Under the pieces are notes generated by a model. The model made no database searches, was not told the DNA's origin, and saw only the letters and a program-made list of their open reading frames with translations. The translations under genes and the position numbers were made by a program. From a virus: DNA of 48,962 nucleotides. The stretch covers positions 1 through 48,962 of IMG/VR virus record IMGVR_UViG_3300025949_000035; one strand, written 5' to 3'. Shown here piece by piece: positions 6,162 through 16,168 of this stretch; position 1 is the first letter of the stretch, and each line of letters opens with the position of its first letter.

Positions 6162-8824
6162 ACGTACCCCCTGCCTACATATGAGTTCTTCTGGTAGATG
6201 CGTAGGTAGACGGTCGACTGCGCAGAGCCGAAGTCGGTCGTCTGGTCTGTCGCAAGGTATGTCGTCGACGTCGCGCCCGACACGGTTATGGTGCGCACCA
6301 GTGTCGTGTACGACGCGGAGTCCCAGACCTCGACGTCGAAGTTGTTCGGGTCCGACGGCGTGGACCCGGCCCACCGCGAGCGCGGCGTCCACCCGATGGA
6401 CAGGTCGCCCGCCATGTTGCGGCTGCCGTTGACCGACGTCACCGAGTACGGCTCCCACTCCATGCCGTTGTACGTTATCGTCAGCGGCGACACCGAGCCG
6501 AGTGTCTGGCCGATCGGCACGAACTTCACGTACAGCACCGTGCCCAGGGCCGGGCCGCCTCCCCACGGCGACGGCGTCACGCCCCACGCCCCGAGTGAGG
6601 AGTCGACGTGGACGGCGAACTCGGAGGACCCGTGCGTCGACATGAAGTTGTCCGTGCCGCGCTGGCCGCGCAGCAGGTTGGTAAGCCGCCACGTCTGCCC
6701 CGACAGCAGCGTCGCCGTCTGGAACTGTATTATCTCGTCGTTGACCCATAGGGCGTTCACGCCGTTGGCCAGGTCCGCGGATGAGCACGACGACGGCTGC
6801 CCGCGCAGGAACGTCACGTCCAGGTGGTTGGTCGTGTCCATGACGCCGTAGTTCGTCCACGAGCCGAGCGTGTTGATGCACGGGCCCATGAGCGTGTACA
6901 CGTTCTTGGTCACGACGCCGGTGTAGGACGTGCCGCCGTCGAGCGACACGTATATGCCGACGCCCGAGGCGCCCGGCTGCCACACGGCGCCGAAGTACAG
7001 GTTCACGTGGCCGGACTGCGCGATCGCGTCGTTCGGGGCGTTCATCTGGAACACTATGTTGTTCACGGACCCTGCCCCGTAGAACGGCACGCCGATGCCG
7101 CCGGTCGGGCTGCCGGCCACGAACTGCGAGTTGACGCCCAGGCTGTCGGCGACCAGCTGCAGCTGGCTGATGCCCATGATCGCCTCGTCCTTCTGCACCA
7201 CGCGCACGCGCTTGTTCTGGCCCCCGTGCGGTATCATGAGGACGTCTGACGGGATGACGTCGGCGTTGCGCGGCCCGACCGCGCATGTGAACGAGTCGGC
7301 CTCAACCCAGGCTGTGTACAACAGCCGCTCGCAGAGCTGGCGCGCGAACGAGTCGTCCATGACCGCCGGGAACGTCATCGACTGGACGTTCTGCGACGTG
7401 TTCTGTGTGGACCGTATCGCGACCTGCGTGGCCTGCAGGTAGTTCCTCGCGGCCTCCGTGGCGTTCCACTGGAAGTAGTTGCACTCGACACGTGTGGGCA
7501 GCTCCCAGGACTGCTGCCGTTTGTAGTGCATCAGCACCGTGTCGTCCTGCATGCCGCCGCCGTCGGCGCCCCACTCGAGTGCGCCTAGGTCGTCGGTGGT
7601 CAGTGTCCGTGACGGGGCGCCGCCGCGCGGCACCCATATTATCTGGCCGTCGGCCTCGACGACGTCGGCGTTCATTATCAGGGCCAGCGGGTCCAGCGCG
7701 GCCTTGCCTATCTGCCGTATCGGGTTGCAGTAGCCGTAGACGCCCGGCCCTGTTATGGACGAGTCGACGGCCTGCGTGAAGTCGAAGTCCGCGGGCGTGG
7801 CCACTGCGGACGACGGCGCCGGGTTGGTGCCGCCGGACGTCGTCCATGCGCCGAGCGTCGGAAAGGCCCGCACGCCGGCTATCGTGTACAGGACCGAGCC
7901 GGCGCCGTGGGACGCTATGATGCGCCAGTGCGACGTGGCCGGGTCCCACTTCATGGCGCACGAACCGTTGTCGTACACCAGGCTGTTGTCGGCTGTGCTG
8001 CGGCCGGACATGGAGTACGTGCCGTTGGCCGTGCCGGAGCCGGCCCCGGACACGGTGTACGTGGCGGGCTGCAGGCCGCACTGTAGCGATATGTCCGTGA
8101 GGACGTCGGCCGCCGTGTCGCCGTATGCCGTGTACTCTATCTGGATGTTGGGCAGGCGGTTGCCGTAGTTCGTGAGCAGCACGTCCTGGAACACCATGTA
8201 GGCCCAGCCGCGGTACGCGGGGCAGGGCTCGCCGGACACAGATAGCACCGAGGACATCAGGGGGTCGGCCGTCTGCGACTCGGTCCCGGTGTACATGCCC
8301 TCTATGTTTAGGCCGCTCTGTGTCGTTGGCGACTGCAGGCTGTCGTACACTATCTGGTCGTTGAACCATACGCGGTCGATCGACTTGAGCGGGCCGGGGG
8401 CCACGAGCACGGCGAACGACGACGTGTACGAGTACACAGTCGTGCCGCCGCCCCCGCCGCCGCCCTTGCCGCCGCCGCCGACGTTCGACTGGTGCTCGAC
8501 CAGGTCGGTCGCCCATATGACCTGCCCGGCGCCGCGGAACTGGCCCCACGTCTGCGGTATGAACGTGCCGTACGTCGATGATGTGACGCGCAGGTCGTCC
8601 AGCTTGCCGAGCGTCGTGGCGGGCATGTGTGGCGGGAACAGGAGGCCGCCGACGACCGTGCCGATGGCCCAGCCCCACTGTGCGCCCTGCACCGGGTTGG
8701 CTGGGTCGACCATGGCGCCGATGGCGGCCCCGACGACGCCGAACACGACCGTCGCGCCCCTCTGCTTCCGTCGGTCGCGCACGAGCCGCGACCGCAACCA
8801 CCTTCGCCTAGACTCCCTGTTCAA
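6143..8824 (-). CDS. Tail tip/host-specificity protein (lambda J or GTA megatron-like)
   Basis: Large (893-residue) tail-end protein following DUF2460, DUF2163 and NlpC/P60 genes, the gene order in which GTA-like phages encode their baseplate hub. The N-terminus has a basic stretch and a small hydrophobic region (29-42), then a Gly-rich linker (about 115-127). The body is beta-rich with a recognisable hub segment around FAVLVAPGPLKSIDRVW. The C-terminal 150 residues look fibronectin-like (TYLATDQTTDF region). It likely contacts the receptor. Isoleucine is largely ATA here. Confidence 0.75.
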   Translation of the reverse strand: MNRESRRRWLRSRLVRDRRKQRGATVVFGVVGAAIGAMVDPANPVQGAQWGWAIGTVVGGLLFPPHMPATTLGKLDDLRVTSSTYGTFIPQTWGQFRGAGQVIWATDLVEHQSNVGGGGKGGGGGGGTTVYSYTSSFAVLVAPGPLKSIDRVWFNDQIVYDSLQSPTTQSGLNIEGMYTGTESQTADPLMSSVLSVSGEPCPAYRGWAYMVFQDVLLTNYGNRLPNIQIEYTAYGDTAADVLTDISLQCGLQPATYTVSGAGSGTANGTYSMSGRSTADNSLVYDNGSCAMKWDPATSHWRIIASHGAGSVLYTIAGVRAFPTLGAWTTSGGTNPAPSSAVATPADFDFTQAVDSSITGPGVYGYCNPIRQIGKAALDPLALIMNADVVEADGQIIWVPRGGAPSRTLTTDDLGALEWGADGGGMQDDTVLMHYKRQQSWELPTRVECNYFQWNATEAARNYLQATQVAIRSTQNTSQNVQSMTFPAVMDDSFARQLCERLLYTAWVEADSFTCAVGPRNADVIPSDVLMIPHGGQNKRVRVVQKDEAIMGISQLQLVADSLGVNSQFVAGSPTGGIGVPFYGAGSVNNIVFQMNAPNDAIAQSGHVNLYFGAVWQPGASGVGIYVSLDGGTSYTGVVTKNVYTLMGPCINTLGSWTNYGVMDTTNHLDVTFLRGQPSSCSSADLANGVNALWVNDEIIQFQTATLLSGQTWRLTNLLRGQRGTDNFMSTHGSSEFAVHVDSSLGAWGVTPSPWGGGPALGTVLYVKFVPIGQTLGSVSPLTITYNGMEWEPYSVTSVNGSRNMAGDLSIGWTPRSRWAGSTPSDPNNFDVEVWDSASYTTLVRTITVSGATSTTYLATDQTTDFGSAQSTVYLRIYQKNSYVGRGYVWQGSL

Positions 8825-9218
8825 AGCCCCTCCACCTGAACACCGCGACCACGCGGCGCCGCCACGAGTCGTTGATCGCGTGCTCAGCTACAACGCCTGC
8901 CGACTGGTACGCGTGCAGCATCTGACCGTCGCCGGTGTAGAAGCCGACGTGCTGCTCTTGGCCCATCAGGTCGAACAGGAGCACGTCGCCCGACTCCCAC
9001 TCGCCGAGCACCTGGTCGCACCATCTGGCCAGCTCTGACCGCATGACGCCGTTCGGCATGACGTGCGAGTAGTTGCGGTTGTCGTAGTGCATGCCGTACA
9101 CGGAGTTGAACACGCATATGACCAGGCCGCAGCAATCCACGCCGACGCCGAGCTCCCGCCCGGTGTGCACGAACGGAGTGCCCAGCCACCTCCTGGCCTC
9201 GTTGACTACGTTGCTCAT
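8808..9218 (-). CDS. NlpC/P60-family tail assembly peptidase
   Basis: Cysteine peptidase of the NlpC/P60 fold: catalytic Cys in GVDCCGLV (C29; a second Cys follows at C30), His in QEQHVGFY (H90), and a third polar site at H102. In GTA-like and lambda-like phages this protein sits in the tail tip and degrades peptidoglycan during DNA entry. ATG 9218 overlaps the previous TGA in an ATGA junction; a longer upstream frame lacks a start signal. The final 17 bases overlap the tail-tip gene. Confidence 0.8.
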   Translation of the reverse strand: MSNVVNEARRWLGTPFVHTGRELGVGVDCCGLVICVFNSVYGMHYDNRNYSHVMPNGVMRSELARWCDQVLGEWESGDVLLFDLMGQEQHVGFYTGDGQMLHAYQSAGVVAEHAINDSWRRRVVAVFRWRGFEQGV

Positions 9219-10534
9219 GAGTGCCCCGACTTCAGTATAAGGTCCGTGCCCGGCAGGTACGGGAAGCCACGGAAGTTGACGACGTTGTTCCACTTATTGT
9301 TGCACGTGGTGACCAGCCGGTCGCAGCCGGCCGTCACGACCGCGTGGTCGCCGGGTGCGACCGGGTACGGGAACGGCAGGCCGATCTGCAGCAGGTCTGA
9401 CGTCGTCGCCGGCGTGCCCTCAAGTGTCAGTATGAGCGCGGTCACCGAGATGTCGTGCAGGTGCTGGCCGACGTCGTTGTGGAACTGCAGGCACCCGTTG
9501 ATGCTGTTGCCCGGCGAGCCGGCCGCGGTGTTGATGGCCGTGAGCGTTGCCTGTCCGAGCTGCAGGTTGTGCTGGTACTCGCCGCTCCAGCCCTCGTTGG
9601 CGACGAGGTACTGGTCGCCGACGGGCAGCTGCACGTATAGGCCCGTCGTGCCCTGCTGGGCCTGCGACACAAGACTCCACACCTCGACCAGCGACAGCCA
9701 CGCGTTGGTCCACACTCCTTGCGGTATCGGTATGCTGAAGTTGGTGCCGCAGGATGTGACCCAGCCGGACGACGTGTTGCTGTTGAACGGCACCGAGCCC
9801 GGCGACGCCGGTGACGACGCGGAGTTGGCGGTGACGATGGACCCGCCGTTGCCGTGCACCTTGACCTCGCGCTCGATGTTGGCGTTCTGGCCGGTCGTGA
9901 ACTTCATGGTGCCGTACGAGTAGTAGCCGCCCGTCAGGACGATGCCGCTCATGTGTATGTTAAGGTCGTCGTCCACTGACGTGACCGTGCCGGTCGAGGA
10001 CACCGGGTTGCCCGACATGTCGGTCGTCCCGGCGAACTTGCACCGGGAGTCCATGAAGCGCGCGACCTGGCACGTCGGCACTACCGAGTCCCCGACCTGC
10101 TGGCTCATTAGCTGCGTCAGCGACCTGAGCTCGACGACGAATGTGCCGTCGGACGTCTTGAAGTCGCCGAGCACGCCGTTAATGACCACCATGCCCAGCA
10201 TGGTCAGGTCCGCCGGGTTGACGACGAACATCTGCAGGCGGGCCTTGTCGTACACGCCGGCGTAGATGTCCGCGTCCGTGATGGACACCGAGACTAGCAG
10301 GCCGGTCACCTCCATGTTGTCGACGCCGGACCCCGCCGAGGACGACGCGGCAGACCCGAGTATGGCGTTCCCGTGCTCGTACGTGACGCCGTCCACGGTC
10401 AGGTCCGAGTCCCACGTCGTGAAGCCGAGCACGCGGTTCCAGGGGGCCTGCGTGGTCACCTTGACGCATATCGCCATCTGCATTGTCTCGCCGCGCATCC
10501 ATCCTTTGAGCGCGGGCGTAACGTCCCTTGGCAT
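9215..10534 (-). CDS. DUF2163/BR0599-type tail hub protein with inserted domain
   Basis: N-terminal half (about 1-240) and the C-terminal tail (GCDRLVTTCNNKWNNVVNF, about 401-419) match the two-part DUF2163/BR0599 family found between DUF2460 and NlpC/P60 genes; the Cys residues of the C-terminal motif are present. Between them, residues about 240-385 form an extra beta-rich domain not needed by the family, possibly a carbohydrate-binding decoration. Usual relatives are near 290 residues, so this one (439) is enlarged. Role: distal tail/baseplate hub. Confidence 0.75.
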   Translation of the reverse strand: MPRDVTPALKGWMRGETMQMAICVKVTTQAPWNRVLGFTTWDSDLTVDGVTYEHGNAILGSAASSSAGSGVDNMEVTGLLVSVSITDADIYAGVYDKARLQMFVVNPADLTMLGMVVINGVLGDFKTSDGTFVVELRSLTQLMSQQVGDSVVPTCQVARFMDSRCKFAGTTDMSGNPVSSTGTVTSVDDDLNIHMSGIVLTGGYYSYGTMKFTTGQNANIEREVKVHGNGGSIVTANSASSPASPGSVPFNSNTSSGWVTSCGTNFSIPIPQGVWTNAWLSLVEVWSLVSQAQQGTTGLYVQLPVGDQYLVANEGWSGEYQHNLQLGQATLTAINTAAGSPGNSINGCLQFHNDVGQHLHDISVTALILTLEGTPATTSDLLQIGLPFPYPVAPGDHAVVTAGCDRLVTTCNNKWNNVVNFRGFPYLPGTDLILKSGHS

Positions 10535-11172
10535 TAGTCCCTGATCTCCACTACGTTTATCTCGCCCCAGGAGTGCACCGTCGACGCCTCCTGCGTGAAC
10601 TTCATCTCGTCGACGTCGAACCTAGCGTGCACGTCGAACTGCCCGCGCCACGTCATTACATGCCCGGTCTGCGACGTCAGTATCGTCAGCACGCCCGACG
10701 TGTAGTCCAGCGTGTAGTCCGTGCCGGACGTCAGCAGCGTGCCGTTGGCGTACACAGTTATGGTGCCGGTCACCGGCTTCGTGATCTTGCGGCTGGACGT
10801 CGTGACGCCGTTGGTGTACCGCTTGAACATCTGCATCGTGCCGGAGCCGGAGTACGTGTTGGACCCGGACGCGTCCAGGAAGAAGCCTATGTGCGCGCCC
10901 GTGCTGATGTCCGTGTCGTTGTAGTCGGCCCAGTCCTTGTACCTGAAGCTGTTCAGCCGCCCCTGCACGTTGATGAAGAACGACTGCAGCTGGAACATCT
11001 GTTTGGGCGTCTTCAGGTTGTGCGCAACGTTCCACTTGTACCGCGGCAGCGTCCACTGCCCTATGCGCTGCTCGATGCCGGACCCCGTCACTATGACGAG
11101 CGTGTTGAACGACGGGCCGCCCTGGGCGCCCTGGCTGATGGCCGTCGGGAACTGCACGTCTATGAAGGCCAT
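10534..11172 (-). CDS. DUF2460 distal tail protein
   Basis: A 212-residue protein with the DUF2460 pattern: early VQFPTAISQGAQGGP, then SGIEQRIGQW and NSFRYKDWADY. It corresponds to the distal tail protein of GTA-like tails that caps the tube and joins it to the hub. Starts four bases after the tape-measure stop and overlaps the next gene by one base, so the tail genes are translated in close sequence. Confidence 0.8.
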   Translation of the reverse strand: MAFIDVQFPTAISQGAQGGPSFNTLVIVTGSGIEQRIGQWTLPRYKWNVAHNLKTPKQMFQLQSFFINVQGRLNSFRYKDWADYNDTDISTGAHIGFFLDASGSNTYSGSGTMQMFKRYTNGVTTSSRKITKPVTGTITVYANGTLLTSGTDYTLDYTSGVLTILTSQTGHVMTWRGQFDVHARFDVDEMKFTQEASTVHSWGEINVVEIRD

Positions 11173-11176
11173 GTCG

Positions 11177-14100
11177 TCACCTGTTCCTGTTCAGGGCCAT
11201 GCGGGCCGCAGCCGCCGACCGCTCCTGTATCTGGCTCTGCGTCCTCTGGCCGGAGAACGACCTTGCGTCCGTCGCCATTACTGTGATGTGCTGGTGCAAG
11301 TGGACGTCGCCTCCGCCGCCAGAGCCGCCGCCCGGCCCGCCCGTGCGGCCCGGGTGGGCGGTGTCCGGCCGTATCCACATGTTGCCCGCGCCGTCGACCG
11401 TGAGGTACTCGCGTCTGTTCTCACCGACGAGGTAGGAGCGGCCCTTCTCAACGGGCGCGCCCACAGCGGCCTGTGTCGAGCCTGTTGTCGTGCCGGCTAT
11501 GTCGCCGCCTCCAGCGCCTATGCCGCCGCCGGTCGAGTCGCCGCCGCCGCCGCCTGCCGCGCCGAACGCCATGCCCATCAGCTTGGGTATCTGGTTGATG
11601 AGCATGTTGTAGAATTGCGACGCCAACCACTTAGCGGCTAGCTCGTACAGCATCTGGTCGAAGTCCTGCACAATCTCGGAGAATATGCCCTTGAACCCGT
11701 GCTCGCGAATGCGCATCAGAGAGTTGTAAACTATCTGCTCCATACCGTCCATTATGTCCGTGAGCAGCTTCTTGACCTCCGCCATCTTCTTCAGCTTGTT
11801 GAAGGCGTTCTGCTGGTCCTTGGACATCTTGTTCCACTGCGCGTCCGTTATGACGATGCCGTCGACGGTGTGGGACATGGTCGAGTTTATGTCCTTGAGC
11901 CCCTCGTTGACGCGCTTGTTTATGTCGTTGAGCTCGCGCGCCGCCTTGGCCGCCTGCTGGTTGGCCCAGACCAGCTCGAACAGGGCGCGCGCCTCCGCCT
12001 CCATGGCCGACCTCTGCTGCGGCGACGCGGCGTCCCAGCGGTCCTTCTGCTTGTCCTCGTACCCGGCCAGGAACTCGGACCACGCGCCCTCCTTAGCGTC
12101 GTCCCCGCCCTTGGCCTTAAGTAGGTCGTCCTTGGACTTGCGCAACGAGTCGTTCAGGAAGTCGGCGGCGTCCTTGGCCTGCTGTGCCTCCTTGGCCGTC
12201 TCCTCCTTGTGCTTCGTCGCGGCCTCTGCGTTCTTGACGCGCTCGGCGTACAGGTCTGCCAGGGCGTGCGCCGCGTCCTCGCCGGTGTTGACAAGCCGCT
12301 GCAGCTCCTTGAGCTCGTTTGCGTTGAACGTGCCGACCTTGCCGCCCTTGAATATGTCCATGGCAGCATCGCCCGGCGCCTTGAGGAGCTCGGCGGCCTG
12401 CTTGTTCTGTGCGATGAGTGCTAGCAGGCGCTGCTGTGGCGTCTCCTCCTTCTTGGCCGGCTCGCCGACTGCGTCGGCGATGGACTTCATCTGGTCGTCC
12501 GCGCTCTTGTCGAAGTCTGTGTTGTCGGCGTGCGCGTTGGTCACGAACAGCTGGTGCAGCATGCTCATCCAGTCGAACTTGCCGCTGGGCTTGCCGCGCG
12601 ACACGCCGGTGCCTGGCTGCAGCGTGTACTGGCCGTTGACGAGGCCGACAGGCATGGGCGCTATGGCGTCCTGCGGCAGCGGCCCCATGTAGGACCTGAT
12701 GGCGTCCATTGATGGGTTGCCGGCCATGTTCCAGGCGTGGGCGTACTTGCCCTTCGGGTCGAACAGCTCAAGCTGCAGCTGCCGGACGTTCTTGTTCGGA
12801 CCGGCGTCGCCGGCGATGGCCTGCCGCTTCTGGTCGAGCTGCGCCGCGTCGATGTCGGACTGTATGGCGAGGTACTTGCGCGTCTCGTCGTTGAGCTTGG
12901 CCTGCGCCAGTACCTGCGCGTACATCGCGTTCGTGACCAGCTTGAGCTGGCCGTGCTGCCGGTCCCACATGACGTCGGCCGCGTCGCCCTCGGTGTACAT
13001 CCCGTTGTACGCCTGGCGGAGCTGGTCCAGCTTCTCGCGTGCGGCGTCCATGGCCTGCTGGAACGGGCTCTCCTTCTCCTTCTTGTGCTTGCCGCCGGGG
13101 TCGTCGTGTCCGGGCGGCGCGATCGTCGGGTCGACGCCCTTGTACGCCGAGTCGCTGTTGCCCAGGTCGGGCACTATGGTCGACGGGTCCGTGGCTAGCG
13201 CCAGCGCGGCGTCCGCCTTGGCCAGGCGCGCGCGCGCCTTGGCCGTGTCCTTGCCTGCCTTGATGGCGCGGTTGAGGTCGGCCTGTGCCTGCGTCTGGGC
13301 CTTGTAGGCCGCGACCACCTCGCGCCTGTGCTTGGCCTCCTGCTGCAGCGTCGCGTTGACCTGGTCCTGGTCCGCCTTGTTGCGGCGCTGGAGGCCCAGC
13401 AGCCTGTTGAGGTACGCCTCGTAGTCTGCCCTGTCCTTCGCGGTCATGCGCCGCATGTACGGCTCGGTTGTCTGGCTGCCGGTTACGTTGTTGAAGAACG
13501 TGTTCGTGGTCTGCCGGACGTACGGGTTGCCGGACGCGATGTCGGCCGGGTCGGCCCCGCCGGCCTTCCACTTCCACATGCCGTCGCCGCCGCGCCGGGG
13601 CACGAGGCCGTGCGTCAGCGACCACTTGACGCGCGCGATGTCGGTGGCGTACTGGTCCGCGCCCTTGACTGTGACGTTGCCGTTTGCGTCCGTGTCGCCG
13701 CCCGCCAGCGTGACCTTGTCCTTGATGTTCTTCGACTCGTTGACGGCGATCTGCGCGAGGGTCAGGTCGCGGAGCTGGGCGGCGGACTTCTCCGCGGCGT
13801 CGCCCATGAGCGATATGGCCTCGCCCTCCTTGTTGTACCCCGACACCAGCTCGGGCGCGATCTGCGCCAGCCTCTGCAGTATGTCGTGCATCTCCAGGTG
13901 GCGCTTGTGCGCGTTGCCCGACTCCGAGGCGAGCTCCTTGTACCGCACGACCAGCTTGCGCACCTCGACCGCGTTGTCGTAGTGGGCCTTGGTCAGCGCG
14001 TCGGACTTCTCCGTGAGCTTGTCAAGCTCGGCGCGCGTGATGACGTGCTCCCTCTGCAGGTCGCCGTACTTGCCGACGAGCAGGCCGACGGCGGTCACTA

Positions 14101-15970
14101 TGGCCGCAATGACGATGCCCCACGGACCGAAGCGCGCCAGCAGGGCCTTGCTGGCCAGCGCCTCCTCCGCCACGCCGAGCTCCACCATGGCCGTCTTGAG
14201 CTGGCTGACGCCGACGATGAGCTTGCCGACTGTGCCGAACAGTATCAGCGATATGCCGGCGAGCGCGACGAACTTGACCGTCGCCTCCTGTGTAGCGTTG
14301 GGTAGCTCCGTGAACGACTGGATGGCGTTGTCCGCCGCGCCCATCGCCTTGGTGAGCGACGGCGTGAGCGCGTTCGCGACGGTCGCGGCCAGCATGGTGC
14401 CGGCGTTCTGCAGCCTGCCGAGCTGCTGGTTGAGGTTCTTCAGCGACTCGGCGTACATCTTGTCTATCTCGCCGCCCTTGCCGAGCGACGAGTTGAGCGC
14501 GTCTATATTCTTGTGCAGGTCCTGGTAGCCGGTGCCCTCAAGGATGGACGCGCCGACTGTGCCGCGCAGGTTGGGGAACAGCTTGACGGCCAGGTCGGCC
14601 GGCTTCTCGACGTTGAGCGCCTTCTTCTGCTTGTCTGTGAGCCTGTCGAACGCCTTCATGACGTCGTCGACGATGCCCTCGATGTGGCGCGCGCGTAGGC
14701 CGACAGAGTTGAAGTCGCCGAACAGGTTGCTGCCCGTGTACTTGTCGAGCTCCTTGAGCAGATCGCGCACGGTCTTGGACGGGTTGATGATCTTGTTGAT
14801 GTCGTTGCGAAGCTGGGTGGCCGCCTGCGCGCCGTCGAGGCCGTGCTGTGTGAACGTGACGAACGCCGCGTTGGCCTCCGTGAAGGACACGCCGAGGTTG
14901 GCGGCAGTGGCGTAGAGCGGCCCAGCCGCGTGGACCAGGTCTCCCATCGTCAGCGACGTGCGGCGCGCCGTGGCCACCATGGCGGCCATTGTCTTGTTCG
15001 ACTCGTTCGCCGGTAGGTTGAACTCCTTGGTCGCCTTCGCGAGCAGCAGCGTCGTGTCCGCCAGGTCCGAGCCGGTTGCGACCGCGCCCTTCATGGCCGC
15101 ACGCAGCATCTGCTGCGACTGCGTCGCCGTGAAGCCGTAATCGGTCAGCATGCGGAAGCCGTGCGCGAGCTCCTCGAGCGACGCGCCTGACTCGAGCCCG
15201 AGCTGCTTGACCGTAGCGTTCATGACCTGCACGCCCTCGGTCGTGAGCTGGGTGTTGTGCGCGGCCTGCAGCATCATCTGGTTGAAGTCTGCGCCTACCT
15301 TGGAGGCATAGCCGAGCGCGCCCTCGACGACTAGGCCCCCGGTTGCCGCCGTGCCGGCGATGTTGTTGAAGGCGCGCGTGCGGTGCTCGGCAGCGTCCTG
15401 CTGCCGCCGCATGGCTATGGCGGCCGCCACGCCGTTGGCAGCGGACGTGGCGTCCTCGAACGCGTTTGCCCTGGTGTTGAGGGCCTCGGCCTTCTGTGTG
15501 GCGTATATGCCCCGGCGGCCGAGGGACCTGGCCTGCGACTGCAGCGTGCGGTACTCCGCCTCGGTCGCCGACAGCTGGCCGCGGATGTCCGCGAGGTCGC
15601 GCGCTGCTGCCTGGGCGGTCGCCTTGGACGACGCGATCAGCGTCTTGTTGCCTGTGGACGCGGCAGCCACGCGCGCGGCCTCGGCCGACTCCCATATGCG
15701 CTGGTAGTCGGCCGCTATATCTCGTTGCGCGCGCAGCATGCGGCGCGCGTCTGCCAGCTGCGGGTTGACGGCCGCGCGCTGCGCGAGCAGGTTGTCCGCG
15801 ATGCGGCCCTGCCGCGCCGACTCGAGGCGCATGGCCTCCACGGTGCGGCGCGCCTGGTCGCCGCGCACCTTGACCTGGTTCAGGCGTGCGTCGACCTCGT
15901 TCATGCCCAGCTTGAACTGCGTTAGGTCCGCCCCGACCTGCGCTATTAGGTTGGCTACCGTGATTGCCAT
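11177..15970 (-). CDS. Tail tape measure protein
   Basis: The longest gene (1597 residues), as expected for the ruler that sets tail length. The first 150 residues are a charged coiled coil; a hydrophobic zone with two membrane-like helices (LAGISLILFGTVGKL and GIVIAAIVTAVGLLVG) lies around residues 565-640; helical Ala/Lys/Glu-rich stretches follow. The C-terminus has the lambda-family feature GRSYLVGENRREYLTVDG. It directly follows the two assembly chaperone genes. A tail of roughly 240 nm would follow from the usual 1.5 angstrom per residue; this is estimate only. Confidence 0.9.
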   Translation of the reverse strand: MAITVANLIAQVGADLTQFKLGMNEVDARLNQVKVRGDQARRTVEAMRLESARQGRIADNLLAQRAAVNPQLADARRMLRAQRDIAADYQRIWESAEAARVAAASTGNKTLIASSKATAQAAARDLADIRGQLSATEAEYRTLQSQARSLGRRGIYATQKAEALNTRANAFEDATSAANGVAAAIAMRRQQDAAEHRTRAFNNIAGTAATGGLVVEGALGYASKVGADFNQMMLQAAHNTQLTTEGVQVMNATVKQLGLESGASLEELAHGFRMLTDYGFTATQSQQMLRAAMKGAVATGSDLADTTLLLAKATKEFNLPANESNKTMAAMVATARRTSLTMGDLVHAAGPLYATAANLGVSFTEANAAFVTFTQHGLDGAQAATQLRNDINKIINPSKTVRDLLKELDKYTGSNLFGDFNSVGLRARHIEGIVDDVMKAFDRLTDKQKKALNVEKPADLAVKLFPNLRGTVGASILEGTGYQDLHKNIDALNSSLGKGGEIDKMYAESLKNLNQQLGRLQNAGTMLAATVANALTPSLTKAMGAADNAIQSFTELPNATQEATVKFVALAGISLILFGTVGKLIVGVSQLKTAMVELGVAEEALASKALLARFGPWGIVIAAIVTAVGLLVGKYGDLQREHVITRAELDKLTEKSDALTKAHYDNAVEVRKLVVRYKELASESGNAHKRHLEMHDILQRLAQIAPELVSGYNKEGEAISLMGDAAEKSAAQLRDLTLAQIAVNESKNIKDKVTLAGGDTDANGNVTVKGADQYATDIARVKWSLTHGLVPRRGGDGMWKWKAGGADPADIASGNPYVRQTTNTFFNNVTGSQTTEPYMRRMTAKDRADYEAYLNRLLGLQRRNKADQDQVNATLQQEAKHRREVVAAYKAQTQAQADLNRAIKAGKDTAKARARLAKADAALALATDPSTIVPDLGNSDSAYKGVDPTIAPPGHDDPGGKHKKEKESPFQQAMDAAREKLDQLRQAYNGMYTEGDAADVMWDRQHGQLKLVTNAMYAQVLAQAKLNDETRKYLAIQSDIDAAQLDQKRQAIAGDAGPNKNVRQLQLELFDPKGKYAHAWNMAGNPSMDAIRSYMGPLPQDAIAPMPVGLVNGQYTLQPGTGVSRGKPSGKFDWMSMLHQLFVTNAHADNTDFDKSADDQMKSIADAVGEPAKKEETPQQRLLALIAQNKQAAELLKAPGDAAMDIFKGGKVGTFNANELKELQRLVNTGEDAAHALADLYAERVKNAEAATKHKEETAKEAQQAKDAADFLNDSLRKSKDDLLKAKGGDDAKEGAWSEFLAGYEDKQKDRWDAASPQQRSAMEAEARALFELVWANQQAAKAARELNDINKRVNEGLKDINSTMSHTVDGIVITDAQWNKMSKDQQNAFNKLKKMAEVKKLLTDIMDGMEQIVYNSLMRIREHGFKGIFSEIVQDFDQMLYELAAKWLASQFYNMLINQIPKLMGMAFGAAGGGGGDSTGGGIGAGGGDIAGTTTGSTQAAVGAPVEKGRSYLVGENRREYLTVDGAGNMWIRPDTAHPGRTGGPGGGSGGGGDVHLHQHITVMATDARSFSGQRTQSQIQERSAAAARMALNRNR

Positions 15971-15976
15971 GCTTGC

Positions 15977-16168
15977 CTACCGCCTGCGTCGCGCCCTTTC
16001 GGCCTCTGCCCACGCCTCGGCCGACTCCGCCATCAGTGCCCTCTGCCGCCAGAGTATGCTTACGTCCTCGAGCCCCACCCTCGCGTCCCCCCATGGGACA
16101 GTGCCCAGGTACCTGGCCGCCCGCATGGTCAGGTACCATCGCGGGCAGTACCCGGCACGCCCGTTCAT
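15977..16168 (-). CDS. Second tail assembly chaperone (T-like, DUF1799-like)
   Basis: A 63-residue protein between the first chaperone and the tape measure. Its ATG overlaps the previous TGA (ATGA at 16165-16168), so here G and T seem to be coupled by re-initiation rather than joined by a programmed frameshift. I see no classical slippery heptamer at the junction. Content (RWYLTMRAARYLGT, then a W and Ala/Glu-rich helix) fits small DUF1799-like chaperones. Confidence 0.6.
   Translation of the reverse strand: MNGRAGYCPRWYLTMRAARYLGTVPWGDARVGLEDVSILWRQRALMAESAEAWAEAERARRRR

Noticed and set aside
16165-16168. Programmed frameshift joining the two tail chaperones
   Set aside because: The junction is a plain ATGA overlap and I saw no slippery heptamer with a following structure.
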